Source of the DNA: Vitellaria paradoxa
Lineage: Eukaryota; Streptophyta; Magnoliopsida; Ericales; Sapotaceae
NCBI GenBank assembly: GCA_019916065.1
Contig: CM034234.1
Span: forward strand, 5,306,342 to 5,370,341
Direction: 5' to 3'
Length of the DNA: 64,000 nucleotides
Notes under the pieces: model-generated
Database searches by the model: none
Seen by the model: the letters and a program-made list of their open reading frames with translations, nothing else
What the model was told of the DNA's origin: nothing
Part shown: piece by piece, positions 35,830 to 48,377 of the stretch
How positions within the stretch are numbered: position 1 is the stretch's first letter
Layout: every line of letters begins with the position of its first letter
Made by a program: the position numbers and the translations under genes

Positions 35830-37418
35830 GAATACTCTCAAACGTGTGAGCATGAACTTCCTCGCATAAGGCAAAGAATAATAATATTCTTAGGAAAAAA
35901 ATGTATGTTGACGGCAAGACAAAAAGTGCCGACCTTCAACCTTACTAGATATTCTAATCAATTCCTGCTGCCAACCAAATTGACAAGGTCCAAGAAAACA
36001 GTAATGCGCAAAGTGTTGTGACACCGTTTGATCAGTATGAACTCACCTGCTAATTATGTCAACTGGAAAAATAGAATTCAAGCATGTAGAGTAAAAGACG
36101 TCAGACAGAATGGCTGGAGAGGCTCTTTACCAAAAACCCTCTGATGGTAAAGTCTCTGATGGTAAAGTCAAAAACGGCTTAAGAGAAGTATAAAGCAAAA
36201 AGTGATATAAACAGTTAACAATAGTAAACGTGCCTTAATTTTGTGGCTAAGTCCTGTATTTATAATAATATAGAATAAATAAACAAATATGTAAATAATT
36301 GAATTGTAATGATTATGTATTTTATATGTATGTACTAAAGTACATAACGGTTTTCTTTCCTTTAAATGCCTTTTATTCCACATTTGATGTCTCTCACGCA
36401 GCATTAAATGCACGTGAGAGATTATTGTAATGGACAGAATATATACTTGAGAGTCATCTAAATGTTATATTTGTTTGTCACTTGTAAAAAGAATAAACTA
36501 ACTAAGCTAACTATAAGGTAATTAAAAAAGTTTATTTACTATCATGTTGCATTTATGGTTAGAATCGCACTAACATAATTTTATCAAATAGTGAGATCTA
36601 ATTTTAAATTAACATTAAGCGCATTTCTATTGTGCTCGGGAAGATGTAATGTCCTCGTGATTATTTTTATGCCAACAAAGATAAAAGATGGAAAAACAAG
36701 GTGTGGTGGAGGACAAAGCGTGAACGGTTCACCAATTAAAATAGAGCTGATTTGCATATTTTAATTAGCCTTGGCCCACTGACTTAGGGATGTGTTTGGT
36801 CGTCAGTTTCCATCCACAGGGGGCCTGAAATTGACCTATTCAACCCGGCACCAACTCATCATGCTGTGCAGCCCAACAAATTATAATATAAAACTAAACC
36901 GAAACTAATTTAATTTTAATGAAATTCGATTCGGGTTCACCGCATATTAGTGTTTCTATGTGCAAAATAAAATTTAAAAATTGAGTTGATATCATTTGGG
37001 TTCACAAATGTAATAAGTTGAGAACTGAAGCAAGTTAATAATTTTTAGACTAGGAATCAAACTAATCTCCAATGAGAATCAATTCAACCTAATTCAAAAT
37101 GATCGGATTAGCTCTATTTCCAAACTTTTCAGATATTTTGTACATTCCTACCCCGGATACGTGAAAGTAAGGCCATTTGCTCAAGATTGGGACCAAAAAT
37201 ACAGCCACTTGTCGGTTGGAAAAGGAATAAGCCACTTAGTGGTGGGAAAGGACTTAATGCAAACTTCATTTAATATTTCCTGTTTGGTTAGTTTTGTGTC
37301 ATTCCAGGAAAGCCATGCATCCGTCTTGGTGATTCATTACTCCTGGACCCTAAGTTAATGTTTGGGACCTTGGTCTAGTTGAAACAAATTTGATCAACTC
37401 AAAATTTGAAAACAATGA
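35830..37418. other. Upstream region of F-box paralogue 1
   Basis: No gene is recognised. It presumably holds the promoter and leader of the minus-strand F-box gene, bounded on the right by the CACTA element. Words such as TGTGTTTGGTCGTCAG (36790) and GACCTTGGTCTAGTTG (37369) hint at transposon or SINE fragments. Confidence 0.4.
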
Positions 37419-37639
37419 CACTATTAGAGATTGGACAATTGGCGAGAGGAAAAGTCAGGCCACCGCTTCTGGCGGTCATTATATGTGTATTAGTGACCGC
37501 TTTTGGCAGTCGTTGAAATGCTCATTGCTATTTCAACGCGGCAAGTGATTGGCGATAAAAAAATTCAGGCAACTGCTTAATAGTCCTTTAGTGACAGCTT
37601 TAGCGATCGCTTTAAGCGGTCGCCAATACTCCCTTTATA

Positions 37640-37915
37640 CTCAGGCAGAATGACCCTCTCTTTTTCTCCTCCTTCCCTTTCTCTTTTTCCTCTCCCTCCC
37701 CCATGCTCTCTCCTCTTTCCCCCTTGCCTCTCTCTCCACCTCCCTGCCTCGCTCTCCTGCCGTTGGACCGCCGCCGCTACGGTAAGGTCTCTCACTCTCT
37801 CTCTAGCTCTCTCTCGTTTTGATTTAACTCTCTCTCTTTTTTTTTTTTTTTTTTTTTTGCTAAGGGTTGTTTTGAGGGCTCTCCACCACCTTCTCTTCTC
37901 TTGCTAATCAGGTAT
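37640..37915 (+). other. CT-rich block with a splice-donor-like edge
   Basis: Inside the CACTA element. A pyrimidine-rich run (CTCTCTTTTTCTCC and similar) ends in a GC-rich piece, CCGCCGCTACGGTAAGG, resembling a plant leader and a first-exon donor. It could be the promoter and leader of a lost transposase gene or a captured host fragment; I cannot tell which. Confidence 0.4.
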
Positions 37916-38339
37916 GAATTTTTAGTATAATTTTTTTTATGTACTGATTTTTTTTGTTTATTATTGGATTTATGTAAATTTTATTTTTGGTTGGGCTATG
38001 ATGATTCATGCATGCATGTATGTATATTATTTTTTGTTTATTTTTTTAGTTTTGGTTACTCATTTGTTATTTTTATATACTGTTGATGATGGATGTTGGC
38101 TGGATTATGTTGTTTGTGTGTTGGTTGATCTTAGCTGGAATTTTTGTTTGCTGTCAAAATATATATATATATTTTTTACTGTGTAATGTAATTTTTTTTT
38201 TTTTTTTGGATCGTTGTATGTTAAATGTAAAGTGGTTTATTTTGCTGTTTTTTTTAGAGGTATTGTTTTTTTCTTTTTGGGTTAATGGGTGGGAGTAAAA
38301 GAGGTAGAAATATTTTGAGTTATGGCACTACTGAGAGAT

Positions 38340-39680
38340 GGGAATTTTTTTTCAATTTATTTTTGTAGTGATTCTAAATTTATTTAAAATAATAATTTTT
38401 TCAATTTTATCGAGGAATGTTTAATTTTTTTAAATTTGAAAAGTATTATTAGATTAAAAAATTTAAAATACCATTAACACGTAACAAAAAATATAATAAA
38501 ATATAATTTTTTTTGTCAATTTATATCTTTTATTATCATTCATTAAACCAACTATAAAAATAATTTTAAATAAATATGAGTAAAAGTTGACAAAATATTG
38601 GTTAAAATAATTATGAACATAATTTAAAAAAAAGAAACGCAATTTTGGACTTATTTTTTAAATTTTGTTGAACTAAAATTTGAAACCATAGCGGAGCGAA
38701 TGTTTTATTAATTTAAACTTAAAATTATTTTTAAATTCAAAAATTTTAATTTAAATTAACTCCTACCAAATATATATTATTTTTCTGATGATTTATATAA
38801 ATTATTACCATTCATTAATGCAATCATCGAAATGATTTTCAATATATGAAAAAGAGTAATTTTTGACACCCAATCTATTAAAATAATCATAAATTTTTTT
38901 AAGTATTAAAACTAAGTATTAAAAATAATAAAATTAAGTATTAAAAATAGTAAAAGTAATTTTATTGAACTATAGTTTTTTGAAATTATAAAGGGGTGAA
39001 TGCTTAATTTTTTAAAAATTTAAAAATGTAAATTGAAATTAACTCTTTATAAGAAAAAATAATTTATTAAATAATTTATATATATTATCATTTAGTAAAA
39101 CAATTATCAAAAATATTAAATAAAAAGAAGCAAGTTTCAACAAATTATGTTATTTTATTGAAGTAACCATCAAAAATGATTTTAAAGTAACCATCAAAAT
39201 GATTTTAAATATGTCGAAAAGAGTAATTTTTGACACCCAATCTATTAAAACAACTATGAAAGTATTTTTAAGTATTAAAAATAATTTCGGACGAAGTATG
39301 ATATTTTATTGAAGTGTAGTGTTTTGAAATTATAAGTGAGTGAGTGCTAATTTTTTTTTAAATTTAAAAATATAAATTGAAATTAACTTCTAATAAGAGA
39401 ATATAATTTATTAAATAATTTATATATATTATTATCATTTATTAAAACAATCATGAAAAATATTAAATTGAAAGTATTTTTAATGTTTCAACAAATTATA
39501 TTATTTTATTGAGTACAAAATTAGAAATTATAAGTACGTTAATGTTTAATTAGTTGAATTTAAAAGTACATTTAAATTCAACAATTAAAATGAAAATTAA
39601 TTCCTAACAGAACAAATTATTATGATTTTTTTGATAATTTATATATATTATCATCATTCATTGAGTCAAGTATATATTAC
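38340..39680. repeat. Degenerate tandem repeats inside the CACTA element
   Basis: A motif series (TTTTATTGAA, GAAATTATAA, ATTTAAAAAT, TTAAATAATTTATATATA) recurs about five times at 180-360 bp spacing, starting near 38400, 38680, 38960, 39310 and 39510. AGTAATTTTTGACACCCAAT occurs at about 38860 and 39222. No coding potential. Confidence 0.65.
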
Positions 39681-39833
39681 CAGTACCTAATTAATAATAT
39701 TTAATTAATTCAATTGGTAATTAATACATGAACCCCTAATCTTGCCCGAGTCCAATTCAATATCTTTTTTGGGTTCAATCCAATTCAATATAGGTACGAT
39801 GAGAAAATTAGGTAAAATAATAATATTATAACG

Positions 39834-40160
39834 TTATAACGTGGGGCGCGGGCATTCCACACCGGTCCATCGCACGAGCGGAGTCATCTTCTCATGCCAG
39901 ATATAGCGACCAAGATCTGCTCCAGACCCTTTGAGTTGGGATAGACGCATGTGAGGCGTCACTTCGGGCCGAGATGATGGCTGATATGGAAAGTCGCCTA
40001 TCTCAGAGTCAGAGTCAGAGCCATCCACCTCCTCCTCCTTAGGTTACAAATTTTATTTTTCATTGTTATTACTAATTAAAATTTTATAAATTTATTTATT
40101 CGTGTCTTCTTATCATGTTCTAATTTCGTTATTGTTTTATTATAGGATCCGGACGATGGC
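39834..40160. other. GC-richer block in the CACTA interior
   Basis: About 200 bp of balanced composition within very AT-rich DNA. On the minus strand it is open for 64 codons from MDGSDSDSEIGDF, but ends without a recognised domain. It may be a remnant of a transposon gene or a captured exon; no function is assigned. Confidence 0.35.
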
Positions 40161-41315
40161 GGCTGGCCCTCTTGAACTGGATTAAGATGATTAGGAGCCA
40201 TACTTATCATTTGATGATCAGTACATTTGTATATATTTTAGTTTTTGTATTTTGAACATTTACATGTAATAAAATTTTCTTTTAATTGTAATTTAATTTG
40301 ATATTGTTTTTGTATATATAATGATGATTAGGAGCCATGCTTGTTTGATTTTATGTAAAAAAATTTTAGTTACATGTGCAAATTAATTTATATAATTAAA
40401 TTAAATTAAATTTGAAGTAAATATTTATAGATAAATAATAATTAAATATTTATTATAAATAACTAACTAGTTATAAATAAATAATAATTGTAATAAATAA
40501 TTATTATAAATAAATAATATAAATAATAAACAATTACTAAATAAGTAATTCAAATAATTAGATTAATAGAAAATAAAAATAAATTAAAAAAAAGAATTTT
40601 AAATTTTTTGTGACCGCTTGAGGCGGTTACTAACATAAATAGTAGTCTCTAATTCGTAGGTGCCAAATGGTCAAATTTTCTCGAGAAAAGTAACAGCGAC
40701 CGCTTGAAGATATTAACGACCGCTTAAAACTGTCGCTAATACTTCACGCCACTTGGCACCACTTGTACCTATTTTAATGGGAGAGAAACAACGACTGCTT
40801 AGTGGTATTAGCAACCGCTTTGAGCGATCACTAAAAGTAATAGTTTTTTCTCACAAGTAGTTGTTGGGGCGATCGCAAATACTATAGCAACCGCTTCAAC
40901 GGTCACCAATACTTTTCAGTGACAAGTCAATTGCGATTCGTTCCAGGCAGTCGCTTTGCGGTTGCTAATACTTTTAGCGACCGCTTTTAGCAGTCGCTAG
41001 TATGCCTCTTTCCAGTAGTGTGCTAAGGTTGTTGAGTTACAGTATAAATGATATTTCTGGTGAGATTAGCAAGCACAAATCACAGTACTAATAATTAATT
41101 TAATTAATTAAGCATGGACAACTGCTTTATTTATGAACAAATCAACAGCTCAAGAAAGGAAGATACCAAAAGAAAGTGAGCAAAAACACTAGATAGTTTC
41201 TTCCCCATTTAAGCATTACATTTCTTGTATTTAACATTTGAGAAGGTCAACTTAATTACTGAGAAAAAATGGGTACATCTCACATCTGTTATGGAAGTTT
41301 TGCAGTCATATGATA

Positions 41316-43282
41316 CTAAAAACCCCATCCATTTGCTGGACATAACCCATTATTGTGCTCTTCCCTTAATCCGAAAAAGTAGTCCTTTTTTTTTGGAAAT
41401 GAAATCCCAATCTGTTTTGGGTAGTAGCTCATTGGGTGCTTTAGCTGACTTTGAGGGATCTTTGAAACAACCCATGTCTGATTCCCTGCAGCTGGTGAGG
41501 TTATTAGCATTGACTTGATTGTAAATGTCTTGCTGAGTAGAAGATCCATCAACAGCAATTCGTCTTCCTTGCCTGTAAATCCCACCAACTTAACAACCTT
41601 AAGATGGTCGAGCTGTGAAGCATTGAATTTCACAGTTTCATAGTCCATCCACAGGTGAGGCTCGTGCCAATATTGGTGGAAAAATGGATGGGGAGCACTG
41701 AGTCCAGATCTTTGATCGATCTGCGTGTTAATTTATATAATCAACAGAAGGGGAAAAAAAAAAAAAAAACGAAAAACAAAAAGGTAGATCTAACTTGACA
41801 ACTCTATACTTTATCATCAATTTTACTTAAAGATCTGTAAAATCGTCCAAATTTAATTTTTATATTTTTAAATTGTCCTACTTTTGTCTTTTCTTCAGTT
41901 TTTGTCAAAATTTTTAATAAAAAAGAAGTGTGATAATTTAAAAATATGGGGATAAAATAGGATGAATTAAAATACAGGGTTCAAAATAAAATTAGAAATA
42001 ACCCAAAAAGGGGTGGGGGATTAATGAAAACGCATTTTTGTAAAAATTTATGTATCTATTTGATCTTCCACAAATGGAAGGCAGGATAAAATTTGTAGAG
42101 ATGGATACTACTCACATGCACAAACAATCTTTCCAGGCAAGGCAACATGTTCAAGAAGCAAGCCAAGGAATCCCTCTTTGGTTGGTCCATTAAAGGACCA
42201 ATCCAGTAAAATTCTTTTAATTTGTTGAGTCGGAATTCAAGCCTGCCAAAGATCACCCCTCCTGCGCATAGCCACTTGAAGAGTAGCAAATATTATAGCC
42301 CTCTCAGAGTTATAAATTTAATCCCATGGAAAAAAAATTACAGTCAACGAACTAAATTTTACCAAAAGTTTCAAATGAGATAGGCTCATGAATTCTCAAA
42401 ACTAAGAGAAAGAGAATTGACTTGGTTTTAAAATCCGATGAAGATTACCTCAAGAAGCCAACTGCTTATTGTCAGAGTCTCAATGTCCTGGAGAGAGGCA
42501 AGAAGAGAAAGAACATCCTCACAATCAAACTCAATCTTTCCTAAACCTCCTCTCAAATCGAGCACGACATCAACCAAGTTTGGAGAGCTTTCGAGCTGAA
42601 CCTGAGGAAGAACTCCTCGGTACCGGAAGGACTTGAGGCCTGGTGCAGAGATTTTGACACTAGCTGCTTCTGGACAATCCACCATTACAAAGCTCTCGAG
42701 ATAGTCATCGGCTTTGATATCAACACTCTGTAATCCACTGCATTTTTCGAGTTTCAAGTTCTTGATGAGAAGCTGAGAGTTGGAGAACAAGTTTGAAACC
42801 AAGTCGTCAGCGAGGCTGTTTACTGATCTCAAATGTAGAGTCTTTAGAGAAGAGAATGAAAAACTAGCCGCCTCTTTTAAACAACAAGTTGATGACTGAT
42901 GTAATTTCAAATTGAAATTCCCTGCCATCAGTTGCTTTCCTCCGGAGAAATCAAGATGGAGTTCGTTTTCTGCTCCTTTTATGGCTGAGAAAACCAGATC
43001 ATCCTTCAGCTTCGAACCCTCTTTGATCTTCTCTTCGGGGGATGTCAGATGGAACTTCCACAGCTGAGGAGTATTGGAAGACTTGGAGAATGTAGATATT
43101 GATTGGATTAGCTTCTTGCTTGAATCAAAATCCAAGTCTATTTGAAATGGGATCCATAGAGACCTCCATGAAGTTGAAAGAATGCTTGTCCTCACTGCCT
43201 CTTTCAGTGGAATAAATGAAACAATTCTTTGCTGAACTTCAATTGGTAATTTGCTGATCAAATCAAGCTTTTCCCATTCCAT
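41316..43282 (-). CDS. F-box/LRR protein (paralogue 2)
   Basis: Likely an SCF ubiquitin-ligase adaptor. Three exons join in frame: 43282-42449, 42274-42116, 41720-41316, giving 465 residues. The F-box lies at about residues 8-50 (LISKLPIEVQQRIVSFIPLK followed by EAVRTSILSTSWRSLW). Leu-rich repeats include KTLHLRSVNSL, KNLKLEKCSGL and ASVKISAPGLKSF. The C-terminal exon has HEPHLWMDY and WVVSKIPQSQLKHP, shared with paralogue 1. Exon 2 has the same 159-bp length and phase as in paralogue 1, so the pair arose by tandem duplication. Both lie on the minus strand, with a CACTA element between them. No truncation or premature stop is visible, so both copies look functional. Confidence 0.9.
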
Positions 43283-43299
43283 GGTTTCTGCAGAACATC

Positions 43300-46280
43300 A
43301 AAACCAACTCTTTATTTGTTTATTTATTTTTTAATTTGTGAAGCTTGAATGAAACAAACAAGTTACCCAAACTTAAAGAACCATAAGGGAAAAATTCAAA
43401 ACAAAAGGGACAAAATGAAGAAAAGCTATAGCTGAAGAAATTACTTTCTATTTCTTCAGCACCGTTTTGGGCTGCTTCTTGCTCAATTCATCACTACAGC
43501 CACAGCATATATTCCACCAAAAGACAAAAAGATGTTAGGAAGTTGATTATGCGCAAGCTATTGGCGTGGCCTGCGTGGGCAGCAATATAAAAGATGGCTT
43601 TCTTGGTTGTTTTGTCTCTATTCGGGAAGCTTCATGTTGTAATATTTGGTTCATATTCAAATTGAAGAATTAAAAAGAGGAGAGGTTTCTGAAGCAGAAC
43701 GTAATGAAGTGTAGTGAGTAGGCTACAAGAGATTTTACAGTTAATCAGAGAGAAATATTTCAGTCACCGTGAACATAGACAATCTGACCGAATCACGTTA
43801 AATTTTGTATGTTCATTTCTTACCTTCTTGTTACTTTCTTCGTTTATATTCACACTACACTTCAACTTCTACCACAGGTGAAGCCATGTAGTATAAGCGT
43901 AGGCAGATAATCCCATCGACTCTCAAATTTTATTAAGGATATGAATAATTTTTACTCTGATTTTATGTATCTAACCCCACTTCAAAATTTATTTTTACCC
44001 TAACTTATAGAAGGATTTTGTATTTAAGAAAAAAAATGTCAAAATCTTATCTCTGCTGCAAAGAATCCTGATTTTGTTATTTATCGAAAATTCTAACTCT
44101 GTCACTGGTTTTTACTTACGCAGATTTTTTAACTTTTTTTTGAAATAATTAAATTTATTTTATTATGTTTTAAACTTTTTTTAAATCATAAAGAATAAAA
44201 ATATCAAGTTAATATAAAGTTAAAAAGCTAGCTACTAACAAATTAGCCTTTTTTTAATTTTCAAACCTAAAAAAAATAATAATAATAACATTTTAACCAC
44301 TAGTTAGAAGCCACCTATAAAATAAGTTAATTTTTTTTTTGTCATTTTTTTCCCCAAACTAAGCCTGATGCTAATAATGAAAGTCTTCCATGAAAAATGG
44401 AACGGGTCAGGTCGGTAGCCGGCGCCCCCGTTTATCTCCAACAGAAAAGAAGTGCCAAAGTCAACTAATGAATGATTAAGAAGAGAAGGTGCGCCAATTT
44501 GTGAGAGGACATGAAGAAAATATATTTATTTTGGAAAAAGGAAAAAAAATTAATTAATTTGATTTTTTAAAAGAAAACAATAGAATAATTCATACATTGG
44601 AAAGTTATAAGAAAGCATGAAAAAAAATAACCTAGCTGTTCTCTTTTTATTTTATTTTATTTTTTGAGTCTAAATATTTACACTCATTCATTATTTTTGT
44701 CCTGTACTCTAAGGAATAGAAAAAATTAATGAAAGACTGTATTTATTATTTTCTTAATTTTTTTAACTCTGATGCAAGAGTTAAATGTAAATGATTTATT
44801 TTCTCTTTCATAGATCCAAGTGTCTCTAAACATTTTTTTTTTTTTAACTTTATTTGTAAGACTAAGACAACGCTTGATTAGGTGTGTTTGAACCTATTAG
44901 AGAGTTGAATGAGAGCAAATAAAATAAAAATGAGAATAAAAGTGTAAAGTAAAAGGAAGAAAATGAAATATAGAATTTCAAATATATATCTTTATTTGAG
45001 TGAATTACAAGTATAAGAAAATAAAAAGGTATTTATTAGTAAATTAGTTTTTAAATTTAATTATTTTTAATTTTTTAAATCACATTTTTTTTATTTTTAT
45101 CATAAATTAACGAATTAATTTTGAATATACTTTTACTTTTTATTTAACAAATTCTTGATCTAAACATAATTTTATTATAGAAAAAAATTGTCATTTATAT
45201 TCTATACTGGAAAATGGATTGGTAAGAGAAAATTTTTAATTTATATTGTAGCATATAAGCACAAGCACGTACCCTTAAGGTTGCTTTTGGGAGAAAAAAT
45301 AAAAAATTAATTTTTTGATTTTTACGCTAATCGAGATTTAAAAAATTAATTTTATTCCTCTCATTCACCAAAAGCAAGAGTAGGTATATTTATAATTTTA
45401 AAAAATATATTTATCGATTTACGTAAAAACTTAAAAAACCAGTTGGTTTTTAACTTTTTAACCAAACAAACCGTAAAAAAATAAATCACGAAAGGGTATC
45501 AAACATTCAAAATACAGTTGTTGACGCAGAAATCGTTATAAACTTGCAACTAGAACAAAGGCACTCGCTTCGGGGCGGTCCCCACTGGCATTTACTTCAA
45601 AAAGAAGCTCATTAAGCCACCGAACTCGACGGCCACTTAATGCGGGGCAAACGGACAGTGGATTACATGCTCAGCTCACCATTAACCATTTCTAGTCAAC
45701 CATGCATCATGCTCCGTTTGGGACATCAAAATTTATTAAAATTTACAAACTTTAATTCATTTTTTTGTACTTTTTTTCAATCAAATTTCTTTACATATCA
45801 CATCTTTTTACTTTTATTATACTTTTTGACCAACTTTTTGATGTGGGACTATTGTATCATATGATAGGGCACATTCGACCGGACACGTTCGTCGAAACGA
45901 TCATCATAACTCAAGTCGATCGAGTAATATGGATTTCGGTCAGACTGAACGACCGTTGTATTAAAGACAAGATTGTTTATGCCACAATTATACGTATAGT
46001 CATCTTCTAACATACTCTGTAATACACGCCTATAAAAGTATTACCTGCTACTTAACGGTTTTGATAACTAATTAAGGGAATTGACTTTGGCATTTACAAT
46101 ACAAGCGTTACAATCTGATTGGAGGGGAGCAGGATTGTGTGAGACTCGTATACATCTTGCCCATGCAGGTCTTATACTTTTATATATATTACCATTTCGC
46201 AAGTGCATAGGTTCACAGGCATTATTGTTTTAAAAAAACTCTGTCAAAATATTTTCTCAACTCTTTTACTAACTTAAGCA
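43300..46280. other. AT-rich intergenic DNA
   Basis: Holds the leader and promoter of F-box paralogue 2 at its left edge. No further gene is recognised. At about 45712-45850 there is an AT-rich MITE-like piece (TCCGTTTGGGACATCAAAAT start, ACTTTTTGACCAACTTTT end) similar in texture to the insert at 30147 and the piece at 63146. Confidence 0.45.
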
Positions 46281-46464
46281 TTAGAGACTTTTTGGCAGAA
46301 ACCACATCGGTGTACTGGCCAACTTTCTGGGCTTGGATTGGGCTCCAAGAGGATATGAAGTTACTGTGTTATTAGTTGGCGCCGTCTGTTGGAATCGAAA
46401 GGGTTACGAGCCCGCCATTTCCAATCTCTCAGCCTTTGACTGAGGGTTTTGATGATAACATAGC

Positions 46465-46737
46465 TGTCCCACATCAAAAAGGCGTCGAGGACTGAGATAG
46501 GTTATAAAATACTTCTAACTCTTCCCCTGACACGACGCGTTTTGAACCTGTGAGAATACTAGATTCAGTGAGAACTCTAAGGTTAAGCGTGCTCCAGTGA
46601 GAGTAATACCATGATGGGTAACCCATTAAGAAACAGCTAACCATTCCCAAAACGGATAATATCTGTTGGGAGCAATACCAGGATGGGTGACTCATTGGGA
46701 AACAGCTAACCACTCCCAAAGCGAATAATATCTGTCA
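46465..46737 (+). mobile_element. Cassandra-like LTR (5S rRNA-derived TRIM)
   Basis: Begins TGTCCCACATC and ends TCTGTCA, fitting an LTR of about 273 bp. Inside, AGAACTCTAAGGTTAAGCGT, GCTCCAGTGAGAGTAATACC and ATGATGGGTAACCCATTAAG follow the order of the 5S rRNA internal promoter (A box, intermediate element, C box). LTRs carrying 5S sequence define the Cassandra group of TRIM retrotransposons. The C-box part is duplicated with a 69-bp period. GTTGGCGCCGTCTGTTGG at 46375 may belong to an internal domain. No second LTR or target duplication was found, so the element is partial. Confidence 0.7.
46549..46640 (+). pseudogene. 5S rRNA-like segment within the LTR
   Basis: Recognisable 5S similarity from about CCTGTGAGAATACTAGATTC to GGGTAACCCATTAAG. 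It differs at many positions and lacks the 5S termini, so it is a transposon-borne derivative and not a 5S gene. Confidence 0.7.
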
Positions 46738-46798
46738 AGAAAACCAACGGTATGCAAACAAAAATGAAACATCATCATCATATATGATATTATATATA

Positions 46799-47874
46799 GG
46801 CACCGTTTGGTATGCCAAAAAATAAAATAAAACTCTAACAACCTCTAAAAATCACTAAAATTCTCTATTACACTTTTATACATTCCCACTTTTATTAATT
46901 TCAAAAAAGTTAAATATTTTGCTAAAAAAAATTGAAATCCAAGAGGAGATTAACCGAGTAGGAAAAATTTTTTTTTTTTGGTAATCATGTTCCTCGACTC
47001 CAAAACTTTTAAACGACTACCATTGTGGGTGGATCCACAAACCATTAGAATGAGTTGGCCAAAATCATTCCCATGGTTTCATGATCATGACCGACACGGA
47101 CATTGCCAACCAAGTGAAGGTTGCCGAAAGGAAGTTGGAAGAGGAGGAAACAGGTTGGTGGCCCGAGTGGTTGTCGACCGGAGATATGCGACTATTGCAG
47201 TTTTCAATGGTGACTCATGACGTGGTGGTGGCAGCTGACGATAACGGGAAGTTATTACTGAAAATTCTCGATTGAAACCAGACTTTCTCGTCGAGACAAA
47301 GTCGTTAGAGACTCTACCGTTGTCGACATCAGATATAAGACATCCGACAACACATGAAGGGTGCCTCTTGATGAAGACAGCAGGGAGCAACGATCAGACG
47401 AGGAGTTAGGGGGAGAAGGGGCGGAGGTGGTGGTTGGTAAAGCTTGATTGACATGTTAATGACGCAAGAGATCAAGAAAGCCCTAGCTGCAGCTACCATA
47501 AAAAATGAAGATCTAGTTGAAGATTGAGGATATCTCTGCCAAGCTCTTCTTTTCTGGATGTGTGGCTCTATATTAGAGTTGGATGTCTCTTGCGAAGAGC
47601 CCTCACACGCCTCTTTCGATGTGATCTCACCCTTTCTCTCTCTCTTTTTACAACAGAGAGATACTAGCAGTGAAACGGTTTGAAAATGCTCTGCCCAAAG
47701 GATGCGATGCAGAGCCAAATTGGGGATTTTTTTAATCCGTTCCAATGGATTTGAGAGAATCGTTAGAACGGTTTTGGCACTGTTCACTTTAAAAAAAATG
47801 TGGCTTAGAAAAAATACCAAACGTTAAATCCAAAATCACGTTTTATCTTATTTTTTATCATTCCAAATGGACTC
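46799..47874. mobile_element. TIR element, possible gene-fragment carrier
   Basis: The left end GGCACCGTTTGGTATG and the reverse of the right end GAGTCCATTTGGAATG are inverted copies, followed on both sides by AAAAAATAA(A/G)ATAAAAC. ATA adjoins both ends. Its outer parts resemble the pieces at 26150-26590 and 28440-28910. The middle (about 47060-47700) is much less AT-rich and is absent from those relatives. It has several overlapping short open frames on both strands, none recognised. It may be captured host DNA. Confidence 0.6.
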
Positions 47875-47879
47875 ATATT

Positions 47880-48370
47880 TTATCACTTTTTTTAAGCAAA
47901 ATAACAAAATTGATATGAATGCGGCCAAATAATTGCCATTTCCCATCCTTTACGTTTGATTGGCCAATAAAATTTAAACGATAAATAATAGATAAATAAT
48001 ATTGGCATTCCCAAAAAAAAAGAAAAAATTCTGGCCATCCATCTTGTGAGTGAATTTTTTCTTTTATAATGGAGTGTTAGTAGTTTTTTTGGGAATGCTA
48101 ATATCATCTCCTTAAATAATATTAATAAATAAAATATATAATATAATAAATTTTATAAATAATAAAATGTAATAATAATTATAATTTAACAAATACAAGA
48201 TTATCGAGGTGCTCACAAATACATCCGAATACCCTGAGTTATAAAAAAAAATTATCGAGTATAAGTTATCAGAATTTTTATATTTACAAATTTAGCCGTG
48301 AAAGTAAAAAAAATATCTAGCTTGCCACTTTGTTTATTGAAAATGCTCGAGTAACCCCGACGAAGGTCAA
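47880..48370. other. Upstream region of the PPR gene
   Basis: AT-rich, about 500 bp. ACCCTGAGTTATAAAAAAAA near 48231-48250 resembles a SINE tail. No other feature is seen. Confidence 0.4.
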
Positions 48371-48377
48371 GGCATAG

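Larger units (their letters stand above)
37419..41020. mobile_element. Non-autonomous CACTA (En/Spm-like) transposon
   Basis: The left end is CACTATTAGAGA; the right end read in reverse is CACTACTGGAAA. They match at 9 of 12 positions, all differences being transitions. Flanking triplets are TGA (37416-37418) and TGC (41021-41023), a near 3-bp duplication. Both subterminal zones (37440-37640 and 40610-41010) are dense in GCGACCGCTT / AAGCGGTCGC motifs in both orientations, as expected for CACTA transposase-binding arrays. No full transposase is visible. The interior has a pyrimidine-rich block, a degenerate tandem array and a short GC-richer block near 39835-40030. Confidence 0.85.

Noticed and set aside
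37577..37907. Arg/Glu- or Ser/Leu-rich frames over the CT-rich block
   Set aside because: They are simple-sequence translations of a pyrimidine-rich tract; a leader-like function is more likely than a protein.
46549..46640. A functional 5S rRNA gene
   Set aside because: Too many differences, no 5S termini and no T-run terminator directly after; it sits inside an LTR-like unit.
47329..47820. A 163-codon minus-strand frame as a gene
   Set aside because: It crosses a transposon end and lacks a recognisable domain; at most a captured fragment.
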